From Labilithrix sp. (GTDB taxonomy: Bacteria; Myxococcota_A; Polyangia; Polyangiales; Polyangiaceae), in the NCBI GenBank assembly GCA_019637195.1, contig JAHBWA010000099.1:1-32765 (forward strand): a DNA stretch of 32,765 nt, written 5' to 3'. Each line of letters starts with the position of its first letter. The first letter of the stretch is position 1. This document shows, piece after piece, positions 8,901 to 17,174 of this stretch. The position numbers were made by a program, and so were the translations under genes. Under the pieces are notes generated by a model that had not been told where the DNA came from, made no database searches, and saw nothing but the letters and a program-made list of their open reading frames with translations.

Positions 8901-11900
8901 CGCGAACCTCGGTGAGCTCGCCGAGCTGACCCGAGCCGTCGCCGCAGGACCGGTCCCGAGCGCCTGGCGCAATGACGACGAGTGGCGCGCGCTCCGCGAG
9001 CGCGTCGCCTCGTGGAAGGAGGCACGCGAGGATCAGTCGCGCCGGCGAGCAGCCCTCGCCGCCCGATGGAACGAGCAGCTCTTCAGCGTCGAGCTGGCGG
9101 ACCTCGAGATCCGCTTCGCGAAGTGGGCTACCGCGTTCGTCATCCTTGCGTGGCTCTTCCTCCTCGGCGCTCGACGCCGCCTCGCCCCCATCGCCAGCCG
9201 CGGCGCGCTCCCGGGCAATCGCCAGATCGCCCAGGACCTCGCGCAGGCACGGCAGGCGAACGAGGCCGAACCGCGCCTGCTCGAGGGGCATCGAGCCCTC
9301 CGCCGCGCGTTCGACGGCTGCGGTGCAGACGAGACCCCCGAGGGTTTCGAGGCGGTGATCGCGCGCGGCGAGGCGCTTCGTGCTGCCACACGGCGCGCCG
9401 AGCGGAGCGCGACGTCGAGCGTCGAACGCGCTGTCCTGCTGGCCGACAGCTCCGTCACCGCAGAGGAGCGCGCCGCCTACACGACGCGCGCGACGCGAGC
9501 GCTCTCCGCGCTCGCGTCGTATCGCACGAGCGCGGACGCTGTCCGAGGCCTCCTCGCGCTGCAAGCGGCCGCGTGGCCAGCGGACGGCGAGCGCCACCTG
9601 GAGGAGGCGCGCACCCGATTCGCGCGCTGGGCCGATCAGATGCCCGCGTACCGTGCTTGGTGCCTGTACAACCGCGCGCGACGTGAGCTCTTCGACGCAG
9701 GTTACGGCGTGGTCGGCGAGGCGCACACGACCGGCGCGATCCGCGGCGAACAGTGCGAGCGCGCGCTCGAGCGAGGACTTCTCTCTGCGTGGATCATGGG
9801 CGCGCGCGACGCGACCCCGGTGCTCCGGGACTTCGACGGCAAGAGCCACCACCGGCTCGTCGACGACTTCCGGACCGCCGACAAGAAGCACATCGTCGAT
9901 GCGCGCTCCCACATCGCGAGCGTGATCGAAGGCCGGCTCCCCACGCCGGGCGCGGACATCGGAGCCGCATCCGAGCCAGGCATTCTCCGGCGAGAGATGT
10001 CGAAGAAGACGCGGCATATGCCGCTCCGCAAGCTGCTTCAACAGGTCCCGAACCTGCTCGTGCGGCTCAAGCCCTGTCTGCTGATGAGCCCGCTCTCGGT
10101 CGCGCAGTACCTACCGGCGCGCGGGCGGAAGTTCGACCTCGTGGTCTTCGACGAGGCCTCCCAGATCTGCACGCACGACGCGATCGGTGCCATCGGCCGC
10201 GGCGCTCAGATCGTCGTCGTCGGAGACTCGAAGCAGCTCCCGCCGACCGCGTTCTTCCAGCGCTCGACGAGCGACGACGCGGTCGTCGACGAGAACGACT
10301 ACACCGAGCTCGAGAGCATCCTCGACGAGGCGCTCGCCTCGGGCCTACCCGAGCAGATGCTGGGCTGGCACTACCGGAGCCGCCACGAAGCGCTGATCGA
10401 GTTCAGCAACGCGAACTACTACGAGAACAAGCTGAACGTCTTCCCTGCCGCGCGAGGACGCGTCTCCGACCTCGGCGTCAAGTTCCACCACGTCGGCGAC
10501 GGCCGATACGAGGCCGGAAAGAGCCGGACCAACCCGAACGAGGCGCGAGCGCTGGTCGACATGCTCGTGCAGATGCTCCGGACGACGAGCCCCAGCGACC
10601 GGAGCTTCGGCATCGTCACCTTCAGCGCCGCGCAGCAAGAGCACATCGAAAATCTCCTCAACGAGGCGCGAGGCCAGTACCCCGAGATCGATCGGCACTT
10701 CGCCGATGATCATCCGAACTTCGAGAAGGTGTTCGTCAAGAACCTCGAGAACGTTCAAGGTGACGAGCGCGACGAGATCTTCTTCAGCATCGCGTACGGA
10801 CCCGACGAGACCGGAAAGATGTTGATGAACTTCGGCCCGTTGAACCGCGACGGCGGAGAGCGCCGGCTGAACGTCGCCGTGACGCGGGCGAAGAAGCAGC
10901 TGCGGGTCTTCTCGTCGATCACCGCGGACAAGATCGACACGAACCGGACGCGCGCGAAGGGCTCGGCGCAGCTGAAGGACTTCCTCCGTTTCGCCGCCGA
11001 GAGGAGCACGTCGAGCATGACGCGTTCGGGCGAGGCGTCCGGCGACTTCGACAGCGACTTCGAGCGTGACGTCCATGACGTGCTGCGCGCGAGCGGCTAC
11101 CGCGTGGAGACGCAGGTCGGCTGCGGCGGCTACCGGATCGACATGGCGGTCGTGCATCCGACGGAGCCGGGCGTGTTCGCGCTCGGAATCGAGTGCGACG
11201 GCGCGGCGTATCACTCCGGAGCCACTGCACGCGACCGCGATCGCCTCCGCCAGGAGGTGCTCGAGGGTCTTGGCTGGAGCCTCCACCGGATCTGGTCGAC
11301 GGACTGGACCTACGATCGAGCGCGCGAGACGGATCGCCTGCTCGAGGCCGTCGACCGCGCCGTCCGCGAAGGGCCCCGTCCGGCCGAGCAGCCCAAGGCG
11401 TCCGCGGTCGCGACACCCCCGGAGGCGGAGGCGGCGGCCGCGGAGCCGACGCCGACGCCGACGCCAGCCGCGGCGCCGAGTGTCCCCGAGGCTGGATCGC
11501 CCATCGTCGCCTACCGTCGCGCCGAGGTGCCGATGCTCAGCGTCGATGCGGACGCGCTCTACCAGGCCGCCAACACGGCTCACGTTCGCGACCTCATCGT
11601 CCGCGTGCTGGAGATCGAGGCGCCGATTCACCTCGACGAGCTGGGACGACGCGTGGGCGGCGCGTTCAATGCGCTGCGGCTCACCGGCCGCCTTCGACGA
11701 CGCGTGGGTGAGGTCCTGCAGCAGGTCACCGGCTACCAGGTGGTCGACGACTTCGTCTGGAGGCGCGGGGTCGACCGCGCGGCGTACGGCGAGGTTCGCG
11801 TCGGCTGCGATCGTGATCCCGAGGCGCTCCCGGCCGAGGAGATCGCGGCGGCCGCGGCGTGGACGCTCTCCCGCTCGTTCTCGATGCCGTCCGGCGATCT

Positions 11901-12045
11901 CGTGAAGCTGACGGCACGCACGTTCGGCATCCAGCGGCTCGGCGCGAAGGTCGAAGCGCGGATGCGGGTGGGGCTCGACTTGCTGGTTCTGCGCGGCAGC
12001 GCGGAGGACGACGGAGCGCGAGTGACGTGGAAGGGGAGCGAATGA
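5989..12045 (+). CDS. Giant DUF4011 / SF1 helicase / Vsr-like nuclease / DUF3320 protein (Hhe-like defence protein)
   Basis: 2018 residues. Domains in order: a beta-rich N-terminal domain (about 40-190); a transglutaminase-like segment with GNCLDIT (Cys263), GHAF (His289) and WLID (Asp298); DUF4011 (about 440-660, DKLLDLSLRNKLLNF); SF1 helicase with Walker A GPPGTGKS at 753-760, a long helical insertion holding a hydrophobic stretch at 1046-1061, Walker B DEAS at 1388-1391 and GDSKQLPP near 1412, and motif NVAVTRAKKQL near the end; a Vsr/DUF559-like PD-(D/E)XK domain (about 1685-1785, FALGIECDGAAYHS); a Pro/Ala linker; and DUF3320 (about 1855-1920). DUF4011-helicase-Vsr-DUF3320 is the architecture of the Hhe antiphage protein described in E. 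coli. The sequence supports ATP-driven translocation plus cleavage. It lies between direct repeats at 5281 and 12160 and converges on the DUF3427 helicase. Confidence 0.9.
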   Translation: MTVSKVTIDSDASGLPTGGDGRAPARTEAAAMEQPMTSLGAQAERGASVHAEIAHAPTLNFAMEQAGVPVVTGARITNTGGVALDGLQLFVGIEPGIAPRAPHALARLRAGVSIDVGTVDVRLQPGRLRAVLEAERAELDWEIRHAETVLARGQGRIDVLAHNEWAGLRAPPALLASFVTPNEPVIAGVLRRVRDRLRLVTGDGAITGYQRRSEERVRAMVRALYDTLQSFGVSYVGVPASFEAVGQKVRLAETVLRESLGNCLDITVLVASCLEQMGLSPLIVIQNGHAFPGVWLIDERFHEGVVYDLARLRNAVALEQLVFFDSSTLVHDPPVPLDVAERVARDALSKDVEFLCALDIPVARRDRYRPLPLRDAVVDRGTGIGSGGASEEVRAILEEAQGAPPGSGSLADGSEPDTSLRAAASPAPAASAGAPPAVADRFRQWRDKLLDLSLRNKLLNFRTDTKTALHLDVPDISKLEDLLAADEIFDVHPRPVDARDERDASLTRARGGDETRQTGLHADLDKGILHCSFDETRMLKHAIHLDREARTALEEGGSNVLYVAVGFLRWYESDSSSNARLAPLLLVPVALEYVRTTRRLRLKHIPEESLPNWTLIEKLRADFGVELSSLVNLEQDDSGHDVPAMIRGVREAIQRMKRWEVLEEAHLGLFSFTKYLMWRDLVDNAEALLENDVVRHIAAKRSDAFVSKGDLIPPERLDHEVPPAQLPLVVDADSTQTAAVVAALRGRSFVLQGPPGTGKSQTITNLVAAALAHGKTVLFVSEKMAALDVVYRRLQSVGLGDFCLELHSHKSQKREVVQSLGRTLERSERTRTPTWDQTSGELAGMRARLNEYVGALHAPTPLGMSFHQVSGRLMTLADVPLLRLSAGDAGALQSETLQRARATAASFGTLATQVEPTTAHPFRECDVEGWSAQRDQQTRDALMTALAATGELDAAMRELCAALSVPSPIPLANLGELAELTRAVAAGPVPSAWRNDDEWRALRERVASWKEAREDQSRRRAALAARWNEQLFSVELADLEIRFAKWATAFVILAWLFLLGARRRLAPIASRGALPGNRQIAQDLAQARQANEAEPRLLEGHRALRRAFDGCGADETPEGFEAVIARGEALRAATRRAERSATSSVERAVLLADSSVTAEERAAYTTRATRALSALASYRTSADAVRGLLALQAAAWPADGERHLEEARTRFARWADQMPAYRAWCLYNRARRELFDAGYGVVGEAHTTGAIRGEQCERALERGLLSAWIMGARDATPVLRDFDGKSHHRLVDDFRTADKKHIVDARSHIASVIEGRLPTPGADIGAASEPGILRREMSKKTRHMPLRKLLQQVPNLLVRLKPCLLMSPLSVAQYLPARGRKFDLVVFDEASQICTHDAIGAIGRGAQIVVVGDSKQLPPTAFFQRSTSDDAVVDENDYTELESILDEALASGLPEQMLGWHYRSRHEALIEFSNANYYENKLNVFPAARGRVSDLGVKFHHVGDGRYEAGKSRTNPNEARALVDMLVQMLRTTSPSDRSFGIVTFSAAQQEHIENLLNEARGQYPEIDRHFADDHPNFEKVFVKNLENVQGDERDEIFFSIAYGPDETGKMLMNFGPLNRDGGERRLNVAVTRAKKQLRVFSSITADKIDTNRTRAKGSAQLKDFLRFAAERSTSSMTRSGEASGDFDSDFERDVHDVLRASGYRVETQVGCGGYRIDMAVVHPTEPGVFALGIECDGAAYHSGATARDRDRLRQEVLEGLGWSLHRIWSTDWTYDRARETDRLLEAVDRAVREGPRPAEQPKASAVATPPEAEAAAAEPTPTPTPAAAPSVPEAGSPIVAYRRAEVPMLSVDADALYQAANTAHVRDLIVRVLEIEAPIHLDELGRRVGGAFNALRLTGRLRRRVGEVLQQVTGYQVVDDFVWRRGVDRAAYGEVRVGCDRDPEALPAEEIAAAAAWTLSRSFSMPSGDLVKLTARTFGIQRLGAKVEARMRVGLDLLVLRGSAEDDGARVTWKGSE

Positions 12046-12263
12046 GCGCCATCTCGGGCCACCAGTACATCCGCTTCGCTTCCCCGCACGTCACCGCGAT
12101 CGGACGAACGACGACGGCCGCCGTGCGGCCCGAGCTCTACGCGCGTCAGCCGGCACGTCCCCGAGCGGTTCGACCCCGTCGTCCCCCGCGTCTCACCCCT
12201 GCGCGAGCGTCGCGAGCTCGGCGAAGAGCGCGCCCGCGATCGGGTGCTCGAGCCGCCACGTGA
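12042..12263 (+). CDS. Possible short coupled ORF, truncated at the repeat boundary
   Basis: An ATG overlaps the stop of the giant helicase gene (ATGA at 12042-12045) and opens MSAISGHQYIRFASPHVTAI then GRTTTAAVRPELYARQ. This first part of about 39 residues has ordinary composition. From 12160 on, the frame enters the direct repeat and becomes Arg/Pro-rich antisense of the convergent helicase gene. It could be the 5' stump of a second gene of the operon, cut at the repeat, or simply chance. Confidence 0.2.
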   Translation: MSAISGHQYIRFASPHVTAIGRTTTAAVRPELYARQPARPRAVRPRRPPRLTPARASRARRRARPRSGARAAT

Positions 12264-12272
12264 TCCCGATGG
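12160..12272 (-). repeat. Direct-repeat copy 2: resident 3' end of the DUF3427 helicase gene
   Basis: This copy is in its natural context as the last 80 bases of the helicase coding region plus 33 bases downstream of the stop. It matches 5281-5393 with 5 mismatches in 113 bases. The shared part includes non-coding sequence after the stop (positions 12160-12192), so the similarity is DNA descent and not just protein conservation. Confidence 0.9.
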
Positions 12273-15255
12273 GCCGGTCACCCTTCGCGGAGTCGAGCAG
12301 CGCCGGTCCGAGGAACGCGTACGGCGCGTCCGGCTCCGTTCGTACGAACAGGTAGAAGGACCAGCCATTGCCGGGGCTGTCGAGGTAGCGCCTCCCGGAG
12401 GGCCGATCGCGGCTCGCCGCGGCCTGCGTCTCCCAGTGAAAGAGGCTTCGGCTGATCGCGTAGTCGCGGTAGCGCGTCGTCGGCGAGAAGGTCGAGCCCG
12501 TCTTGTCGAGCGTCACGAAGAGCAGCTCTCGCTTCTCGTCTTTGAGCTGCAGGATGCCCGCTTGCGGCGTGACGCCCTTGCTCCCCGGCTTCACGAACCC
12601 GACGGCGGCGACGATCTCACGACGCGAGTAGTGTCGGTGGAGCGCGAGCGGCCACTCTTCTACCGGGTAGACCTCCTCGGCGAGCGCGACGCGCTCGGTG
12701 AGCACGTCGGCGAGCTGTGAGAGCTCGTCGCGAATGGCGGGCTCGCCGAACAGCCATGGCGCGCCGTCCGCCGGATCGCGCAGCACGCCGCGATGATTGA
12801 GCTGGAACTCGAGCATCGTGAGGCGGCGCTGGTAGGTGACGTCGTTCTGCGCGCCGGGCGCGTTCCTCCACGAGCCGAGACGGCTGACGTCGTCGGTGTG
12901 CAGCAGGCGTTCGAGCCGGCGGCTCAGATCGAGCGACTCCTCCTCGACGCCTTCGATCGCGCCGGCGCGGGCGCGGAGCGCTGTCCAGCCGCCGACGCGG
13001 TAGACGTCCTCGACCTCGCGCCCGCTCATGTCGAGGAACTCGCCGAGCGTCATGTTGGCGCCGCGTCCGGGCATCTCCTGGAGTTCGCGCGTCAGCGCCG
13101 CGGCGCTCGCCACCGCGCTCTTCAGCGACGCGAGGACGCGCTCCTTCACGACGGCGTCGAGCTGGAAGACGCAGCCGCTCGGGAGGTAGGGGAATCCCTC
13201 TCTCACGTCGCGATCGAGGCGGCCGCGCGGGATACCCGTGATGGCCGAGTAGATCCCGTCGAACCGGAACTCGGCCCGATGCTGGCCGATGAAGTCGAGG
13301 ACGAGGCACGACGATTTGCCCTCGAAGAGGCGGAGGCCGCGGCCGATCTGCTGCATGAACAGCGCGGCGCTCGTCGTCGGCCGGAGGAGGAGCAGCGTGT
13401 CGACGAAGGGGAGATCGACGCCCTCGTTGTAGAGATCGCAGGTGCAGAGCACGTTCACGGCTCGCTCGCGGAGGCGCTGCGGCGCGAGCCGTCGGACCTC
13501 GTCGGCGGAGTCGCCGTGGACGGCGGCGGCTGGGATCCCGCGGGCGGTCAGCGCGCGCGCCATGAACTCGGCGTGCTCGACCGAGACGCAGAACGCGATC
13601 GCCCGCACCCGGCGTGGATCGACCACGCGACGCCGGAGCTCGTCGACGATGAGATCGACGCGCGCTTCGTTGCCCGTGTAGAGCGTCGAGAGCTCGCCCT
13701 GCGGGTAGCCGTGACGCGACCAGCGCACCTTCTCGAGGTCCGTCCCCGCAGCGTCGGCGACGCCGTAGTACTCGAACGGCACGAGGAGCTGACGATCCAG
13801 CGCGTGCCACAGTCGAAGCTCGGCGGCGATGCGACCGCCGAAGTCCGGGAGCAGCGATTTGCCGTCGGACCGCTCGGGCGTCGCCGTCAGGCCGAGGAGC
13901 ACCTCGGGCCGGAGCAGGCAGAGGACGCGCTGGTAGGAGTCGGCCGGCGCGTGGTGGCACTCGTCGACGACGACGAAGCGGAAGTGGTCCGCCGCCACGC
14001 GCTCCCCGAGGACGCCCGGCGCGCTCTGGATCGTCGCGAACACGTGCTCCCACTGCGAAGGAACCTGGCCGTCGACGTAGAGCTCGCCGAAGGCGTGATC
14101 GCGGAGGACCTGGCGAAACGTCGCCTGCGCCTGCTCGAGGATCTCGCGACGGTGCGCGAGGAACAGGAGCCGCGGCCGCGTCTCTGCCCGCTCGCACGCG
14201 CGCAGATAGTCGAAGGCGGCGATGACCGTCTTGCCGGTCCCGGTCGCGGCGATGACGAGGTTGCGATGACGGCCGTGCAGCGTCCGTTCGACCTCGAGCC
14301 GGTCGAGGATCTCCAGCTGAAACGGGAACGGCTGGAGCGTGAAGAGCGGGACGACGGCAGGCGTCGCCGACTGGCGCTCCTCGCGAAGGGCGACGCGAAG
14401 GCGCTGCCGGCTGCTCTCCGCCGCCGGATCGTAGGGCTCGAACTCGGTGTCGTTCCAGAGGCCCTCGAAGGTCCCGCGGAACTTGTCGATGACGCTCGGG
14501 AGGTCCGCCGCGCAGACCTTCACCATCCACTCGAGCCCGCTGCCGAGCGCCGTGGCGGTGAGGTTGGCCGATCCGACGTACGCGGTGTGCAGGCCGGAGG
14601 CCCGCTCGAAGAGCCATGCCTTGGCGTGGAGCCGCGTGCGCCGGACGTCGTAGGAGACGCGGACCTCGGCTCCGGCCAGCGCGGCGATGGCCTCGACGGC
14701 GCTCACCTCGGTGGTCCCGGTGAACACGGTCGTGAGGAGCCTGATCCGCGCCCCGCGTCGCGCCGCACGCTCGAGCTCCTCGCGGACCGCGCGGACGCCG
14801 CCGAGCGTCACGAAGGCGGCGAGGATGTCGATCGAGTCCGCCGACGCGATCTCGCGCGAGAGCTCGTGCCCGAGCGCCGGATCCTTGGGCGCGCGCGTGA
14901 GGAGCGTCGAGGTCGAGAGCGGTGACGCCGGCCGGAGAGGCGGCGCGGTCCGGTAGAGCGATCGCAAGAGGCGCGCGGGGGCAGCGACGCGCGAGGCGCC
15001 CGCGTCGGCCGCGGGCGCGAGCTCGGCGAGGCGGTCGAGCAGTCCGTGCACGATCGCGATCCGTTCGTCCGCGCCGGCGGCGTCGCGGAGCGCGCGCTCG
15101 AGCTCGCCCGCGAAATGGCGCGACAGCCACCCAGGCAGGTCGGCGTCCTCGAGCGCGCGGAGCTCGGGCCGTGAGGGGGCAGCCGAAGCGACGTCACGCT
15201 CGAGCAACTGCGTGAGCAGGTGCTCGTAGATGCCGTCGCGTAAGGGGGCGGGCAC
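12193..15255 (-). CDS. PLD-like nuclease / SF2 helicase / DUF3427 protein
   Basis: 1020 residues. A phospholipase-D-like nuclease domain occupies about 125-275, with the HKD half-motif His210-Ala-Lys212 (TRLHAKAWLF) and GSANLT at 229-233. An SF2 helicase follows: Walker A AATGTGKT at 336-343, DECH box at 431-434, TATP at 457-460, and motif VI QQIGRGLR at 635-642. The C-terminal about 755-1018 is DUF3427. This three-part architecture is widespread in defence and mobile islands and is thought to act on DNA ends or invading DNA. Only one HKD motif is visible, so the PLD domain probably dimerises, as in related nucleases. The GTG start is supported by TACGCT 6 bases upstream. The 3' end is duplicated at 5281-5393. 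It converges with the giant helicase gene. Confidence 0.88.
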   Translation of the reverse strand: MPAPLRDGIYEHLLTQLLERDVASAAPSRPELRALEDADLPGWLSRHFAGELERALRDAAGADERIAIVHGLLDRLAELAPAADAGASRVAAPARLLRSLYRTAPPLRPASPLSTSTLLTRAPKDPALGHELSREIASADSIDILAAFVTLGGVRAVREELERAARRGARIRLLTTVFTGTTEVSAVEAIAALAGAEVRVSYDVRRTRLHAKAWLFERASGLHTAYVGSANLTATALGSGLEWMVKVCAADLPSVIDKFRGTFEGLWNDTEFEPYDPAAESSRQRLRVALREERQSATPAVVPLFTLQPFPFQLEILDRLEVERTLHGRHRNLVIAATGTGKTVIAAFDYLRACERAETRPRLLFLAHRREILEQAQATFRQVLRDHAFGELYVDGQVPSQWEHVFATIQSAPGVLGERVAADHFRFVVVDECHHAPADSYQRVLCLLRPEVLLGLTATPERSDGKSLLPDFGGRIAAELRLWHALDRQLLVPFEYYGVADAAGTDLEKVRWSRHGYPQGELSTLYTGNEARVDLIVDELRRRVVDPRRVRAIAFCVSVEHAEFMARALTARGIPAAAVHGDSADEVRRLAPQRLRERAVNVLCTCDLYNEGVDLPFVDTLLLLRPTTSAALFMQQIGRGLRLFEGKSSCLVLDFIGQHRAEFRFDGIYSAITGIPRGRLDRDVREGFPYLPSGCVFQLDAVVKERVLASLKSAVASAAALTRELQEMPGRGANMTLGEFLDMSGREVEDVYRVGGWTALRARAGAIEGVEEESLDLSRRLERLLHTDDVSRLGSWRNAPGAQNDVTYQRRLTMLEFQLNHRGVLRDPADGAPWLFGEPAIRDELSQLADVLTERVALAEEVYPVEEWPLALHRHYSRREIVAAVGFVKPGSKGVTPQAGILQLKDEKRELLFVTLDKTGSTFSPTTRYRDYAISRSLFHWETQAAASRDRPSGRRYLDSPGNGWSFYLFVRTEPDAPYAFLGPALLDSAKGDRPIGITWRLEHPIAGALFAELATLAQG

Positions 15256-15261
15256 GAGAGC

Positions 15262-15267
15262 AGCGTA
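15262..15267 (-). promoter_or_regulatory. Candidate -10 hexamer TACGCT for the DUF3427 helicase gene
   Basis: On the minus strand TACGCT is followed by 6 bases and the GTG at 15255. No Shine-Dalgarno site is present between them. The spacing implies transcription starting at or next to the start codon. Confidence 0.45.
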
Positions 15268-15357
15268 CTACGTGACGCCCGCGCCGGTCGGGGCGTCGCG
15301 CTCGAATCGCGTCTCGGCGACGCCCGTGCCGCGCCGCCGCGAGGGCTCGGAGGCGGC

Positions 15358-16137
15358 CTATGGCGCGAGATCATGCGACGTGCCCGGCGCCGCCTGCAGC
15401 TCTCGGAGCAAGGCGCGCGGCGTCGCTTGCGCGAGGGCGTGGAAGTCGGCGATGAGGTGCGCCTGATCGTAGTAGCCGGCGGCGGCGGCGATGCTCGCCC
15501 AGCTCCACCGAGAGTCTCCGCGCGCGAGACGGAGCGCGCGATGAAAGCGGGTGAGCTTCGCGAACGCCTTCGGGCTCAGGCCGACTGTCTCACGGAAGAT
15601 GCGACGGAGATGACGGGGGCTCACGCCGAGTTCCGCGGCCACGACGTCCACGTTGGCGCTGCCGAGCCGGTCGGCTGCGGCGAGCGCGAGCTGCGTCTGG
15701 GCATGGCGCTCGGTCCCGAGAGCGCATCGTTCGGTGAGCGCGCGCTTCAGGAGCTTCGCGGCTTCTGTCGGTTCGCGTGCGGTCGCGAGCCGGTCGCGCA
15801 GACGGCGGGCGGCGGCGTCGCCCCACAGATCCTCGAGCGCGACGATGCGCCCGGCCATCGCCGATGCCGTCACGCCGACCACCGCGCGCGGCGACCCCAA
15901 TCGGAGGCGTGCCGTGACGGACCACTGCCCGCCACGGATGAACTTGCGATGCACGGTCTGGCGGGCGCCAGACGCATGCACGTCGAGCCCCTGGTCCGCC
16001 GTGGGCCCACAGCGAACGACGAGCTGGAGCTCCGGGCGCGGAATGGAGATGCGCGGGCCGTCGTGCGCGTACTCGTCCACCACGAGCGAGCCCACCGCGG
16101 ATGCGGTGGAGCCATGCGAAACGGAGCGCGCGTCCAT
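15358..16137 (-). CDS. AraC-family transcriptional regulator (DUF6597-like N-terminus)
   Basis: 259 residues from the ATG at 16137. Residues about 15-150 form a cupin-like/DUF6597-type sensory part. Residues about 160-255 carry two helix-turn-helix units: VDVVAAELGVSPRHLRRIFR then LSPKAFAKLTRFHRAL, ending with AAGYYDQAHLIADFHALA, the AraC signature (G-x-x-DQ-x-H-x-x-x-DF). It binds DNA, probably as an activator. It is divergent from the epimerase gene with 88 bases between the starts, so that gene is the likely target. An upstream extension of 40 codons in the same frame has no domain match and is rejected. The nearest stop is separated from the DUF3427 helicase start by about 100 bases. Confidence 0.88.
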   Translation of the reverse strand: MDARSVSHGSTASAVGSLVVDEYAHDGPRISIPRPELQLVVRCGPTADQGLDVHASGARQTVHRKFIRGGQWSVTARLRLGSPRAVVGVTASAMAGRIVALEDLWGDAAARRLRDRLATAREPTEAAKLLKRALTERCALGTERHAQTQLALAAADRLGSANVDVVAAELGVSPRHLRRIFRETVGLSPKAFAKLTRFHRALRLARGDSRWSWASIAAAAGYYDQAHLIADFHALAQATPRALLRELQAAPGTSHDLAP

Positions 16138-16212
16138 GAGCCCACTTTGATGGAGCGGCGCGGATGCGCAAGCCGTGTCCGCTTCTTCCAATCCCGCCGC
16201 ATGTCGCGATGC

Positions 16213-16218
16213 CAGGCT
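16213..16218 (+). promoter_or_regulatory. Candidate -10 hexamer CAGGCT for the epimerase gene
   Basis: CAGGCT lies 7 bases before the ATG at 16226, the same placement as the TACGCT and TACATT hexamers of other genes here. The first base deviates from TANNNT. The region is shared with the divergent AraC gene, so an operator is likely nearby, but no clear palindrome is seen. Confidence 0.3.
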
Positions 16219-16225
16219 GAGGCCC

Positions 16226-17053
16226 ATGAAGATTCTCGTCACCGGCGCCACCGGCAAGGTCGGCAGCAGACTCAGCAGGAGACTCGCCCTTCGGGGCGAT
16301 CAGGTGCGCGCCCTGGTGCGCGATCGCGCGCGGGCCCCCGACTTGGCCGACGCGGGCATCGAGCTCGCCGTAGGCGACCTGCTCGACGTGGACACGCTCG
16401 CAGCGGCCGTGCGTGGGGTGGACGCGGTCGTCCACTGCGCGGCGTTCTTTCGCGGCGCGACCGCCGAGCAAGCGCACGAGGTCAATGACCTCGGCACGCA
16501 ACGCCTCGCCGACGCCGCCCGCGCGGCCTCGGTGCGGCGCTTCCTGTTCACCAGCACCGGCCTGGTGTACGGCCCGAACGAGGGCCACATGGTCGACGAG
16601 GACAGTCCTTGCGCGTCGAACGCGGCCTATCCCGTGAGCAAGCTCGCCGCCGAGCGCTTCCTCCTCGGGCTCGCGGATCTCGACGTCCGCGTCTTGCGGC
16701 TGCCGTTCGTCTACGGCGACGGCGATCCACACATCGCGGAGGTGGCGCCGCTGATGCGCAGCTTCCCGCCGGAGCTCCGCATGTCGATCGCCCATCACGC
16801 CGACATCGCGCAGGCCGTCGTGCGCGTGCTCGACGCACCCTCGCCGAGGCATCGGGTCTACAACGTGACGGACGACGAAGCCCCCGATCTCGCCACGCTG
16901 TTCGCCTCGGTGGGCGAGCCTCCGCCCGATGGATCGAACGCCGAGGCGGGGCGGGCCTTCGTCGCGCCGATGGACGGTCGACGCCTTCGCGAAGACCTGG
17001 GCTTCGCGCCACGGTATCCACGCCTGGCCGACGCGATGGCGGCGGGCGCGTAA
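16226..17053 (+). CDS. NAD(P)-dependent epimerase/dehydratase (SDR, extended type)
   Basis: 275 residues. Rossmann dinucleotide-binding motif GATGKVG at residues 8-14, a mid-strand VHCAAFF, and catalytic YPVSKLAAE (Tyr-x-x-x-Lys) near residues 137-145, preceded by FTSTGLVYG containing the catalytic Ser/Thr. The substrate is not predictable; sequences of this length act on sugar nucleotides or other small alcohols or ketones. The ATG at 16226 begins directly with MKILVTGATG; a longer 17-codon extension is unlikely. It is divergent from and probably controlled by the AraC regulator. Confidence 0.88.
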   Translation: MKILVTGATGKVGSRLSRRLALRGDQVRALVRDRARAPDLADAGIELAVGDLLDVDTLAAAVRGVDAVVHCAAFFRGATAEQAHEVNDLGTQRLADAARAASVRRFLFTSTGLVYGPNEGHMVDEDSPCASNAAYPVSKLAAERFLLGLADLDVRVLRLPFVYGDGDPHIAEVAPLMRSFPPELRMSIAHHADIAQAVVRVLDAPSPRHRVYNVTDDEAPDLATLFASVGEPPPDGSNAEAGRAFVAPMDGRRLREDLGFAPRYPRLADAMAAGA

Positions 17054-17119
17054 CGGCGACCGGCCACGGCGACGCCGCCACGCGGAGCGAACCGCCCCGC
17101 AACGCAGGCGCGCGGTGGC

Positions 17120-17137
17120 TCCGGCGCAGGGATTCGA
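17120..17137 (-). other. att-like 18-bp copy of the tRNA-Gln 3' end
   Basis: TCCGGCGCAGGGATTCGA is identical to 27997-28014, the acceptor/T-arm end of the tRNA-Gln gene. Two more flanking bases match after one mismatch. The copy is in direct orientation and lies on the 3' side of the tRNA, which is where the far end of an element integrated into a tRNA 3' end should be. Confidence 0.65.
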
Positions 17138-17174
17138 CGAGCTCCCGCGGTCCCGACTTCGGACCGGCGGTCGT

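Noticed and set aside
6100..10041. 1313-codon open frame on the minus strand opposite the giant helicase gene
   Set aside because: It is Arg/Glu/His-rich, has no domain motifs and lies antisense to a gene with clear helicase motifs; long antisense frames are normal at this GC content.
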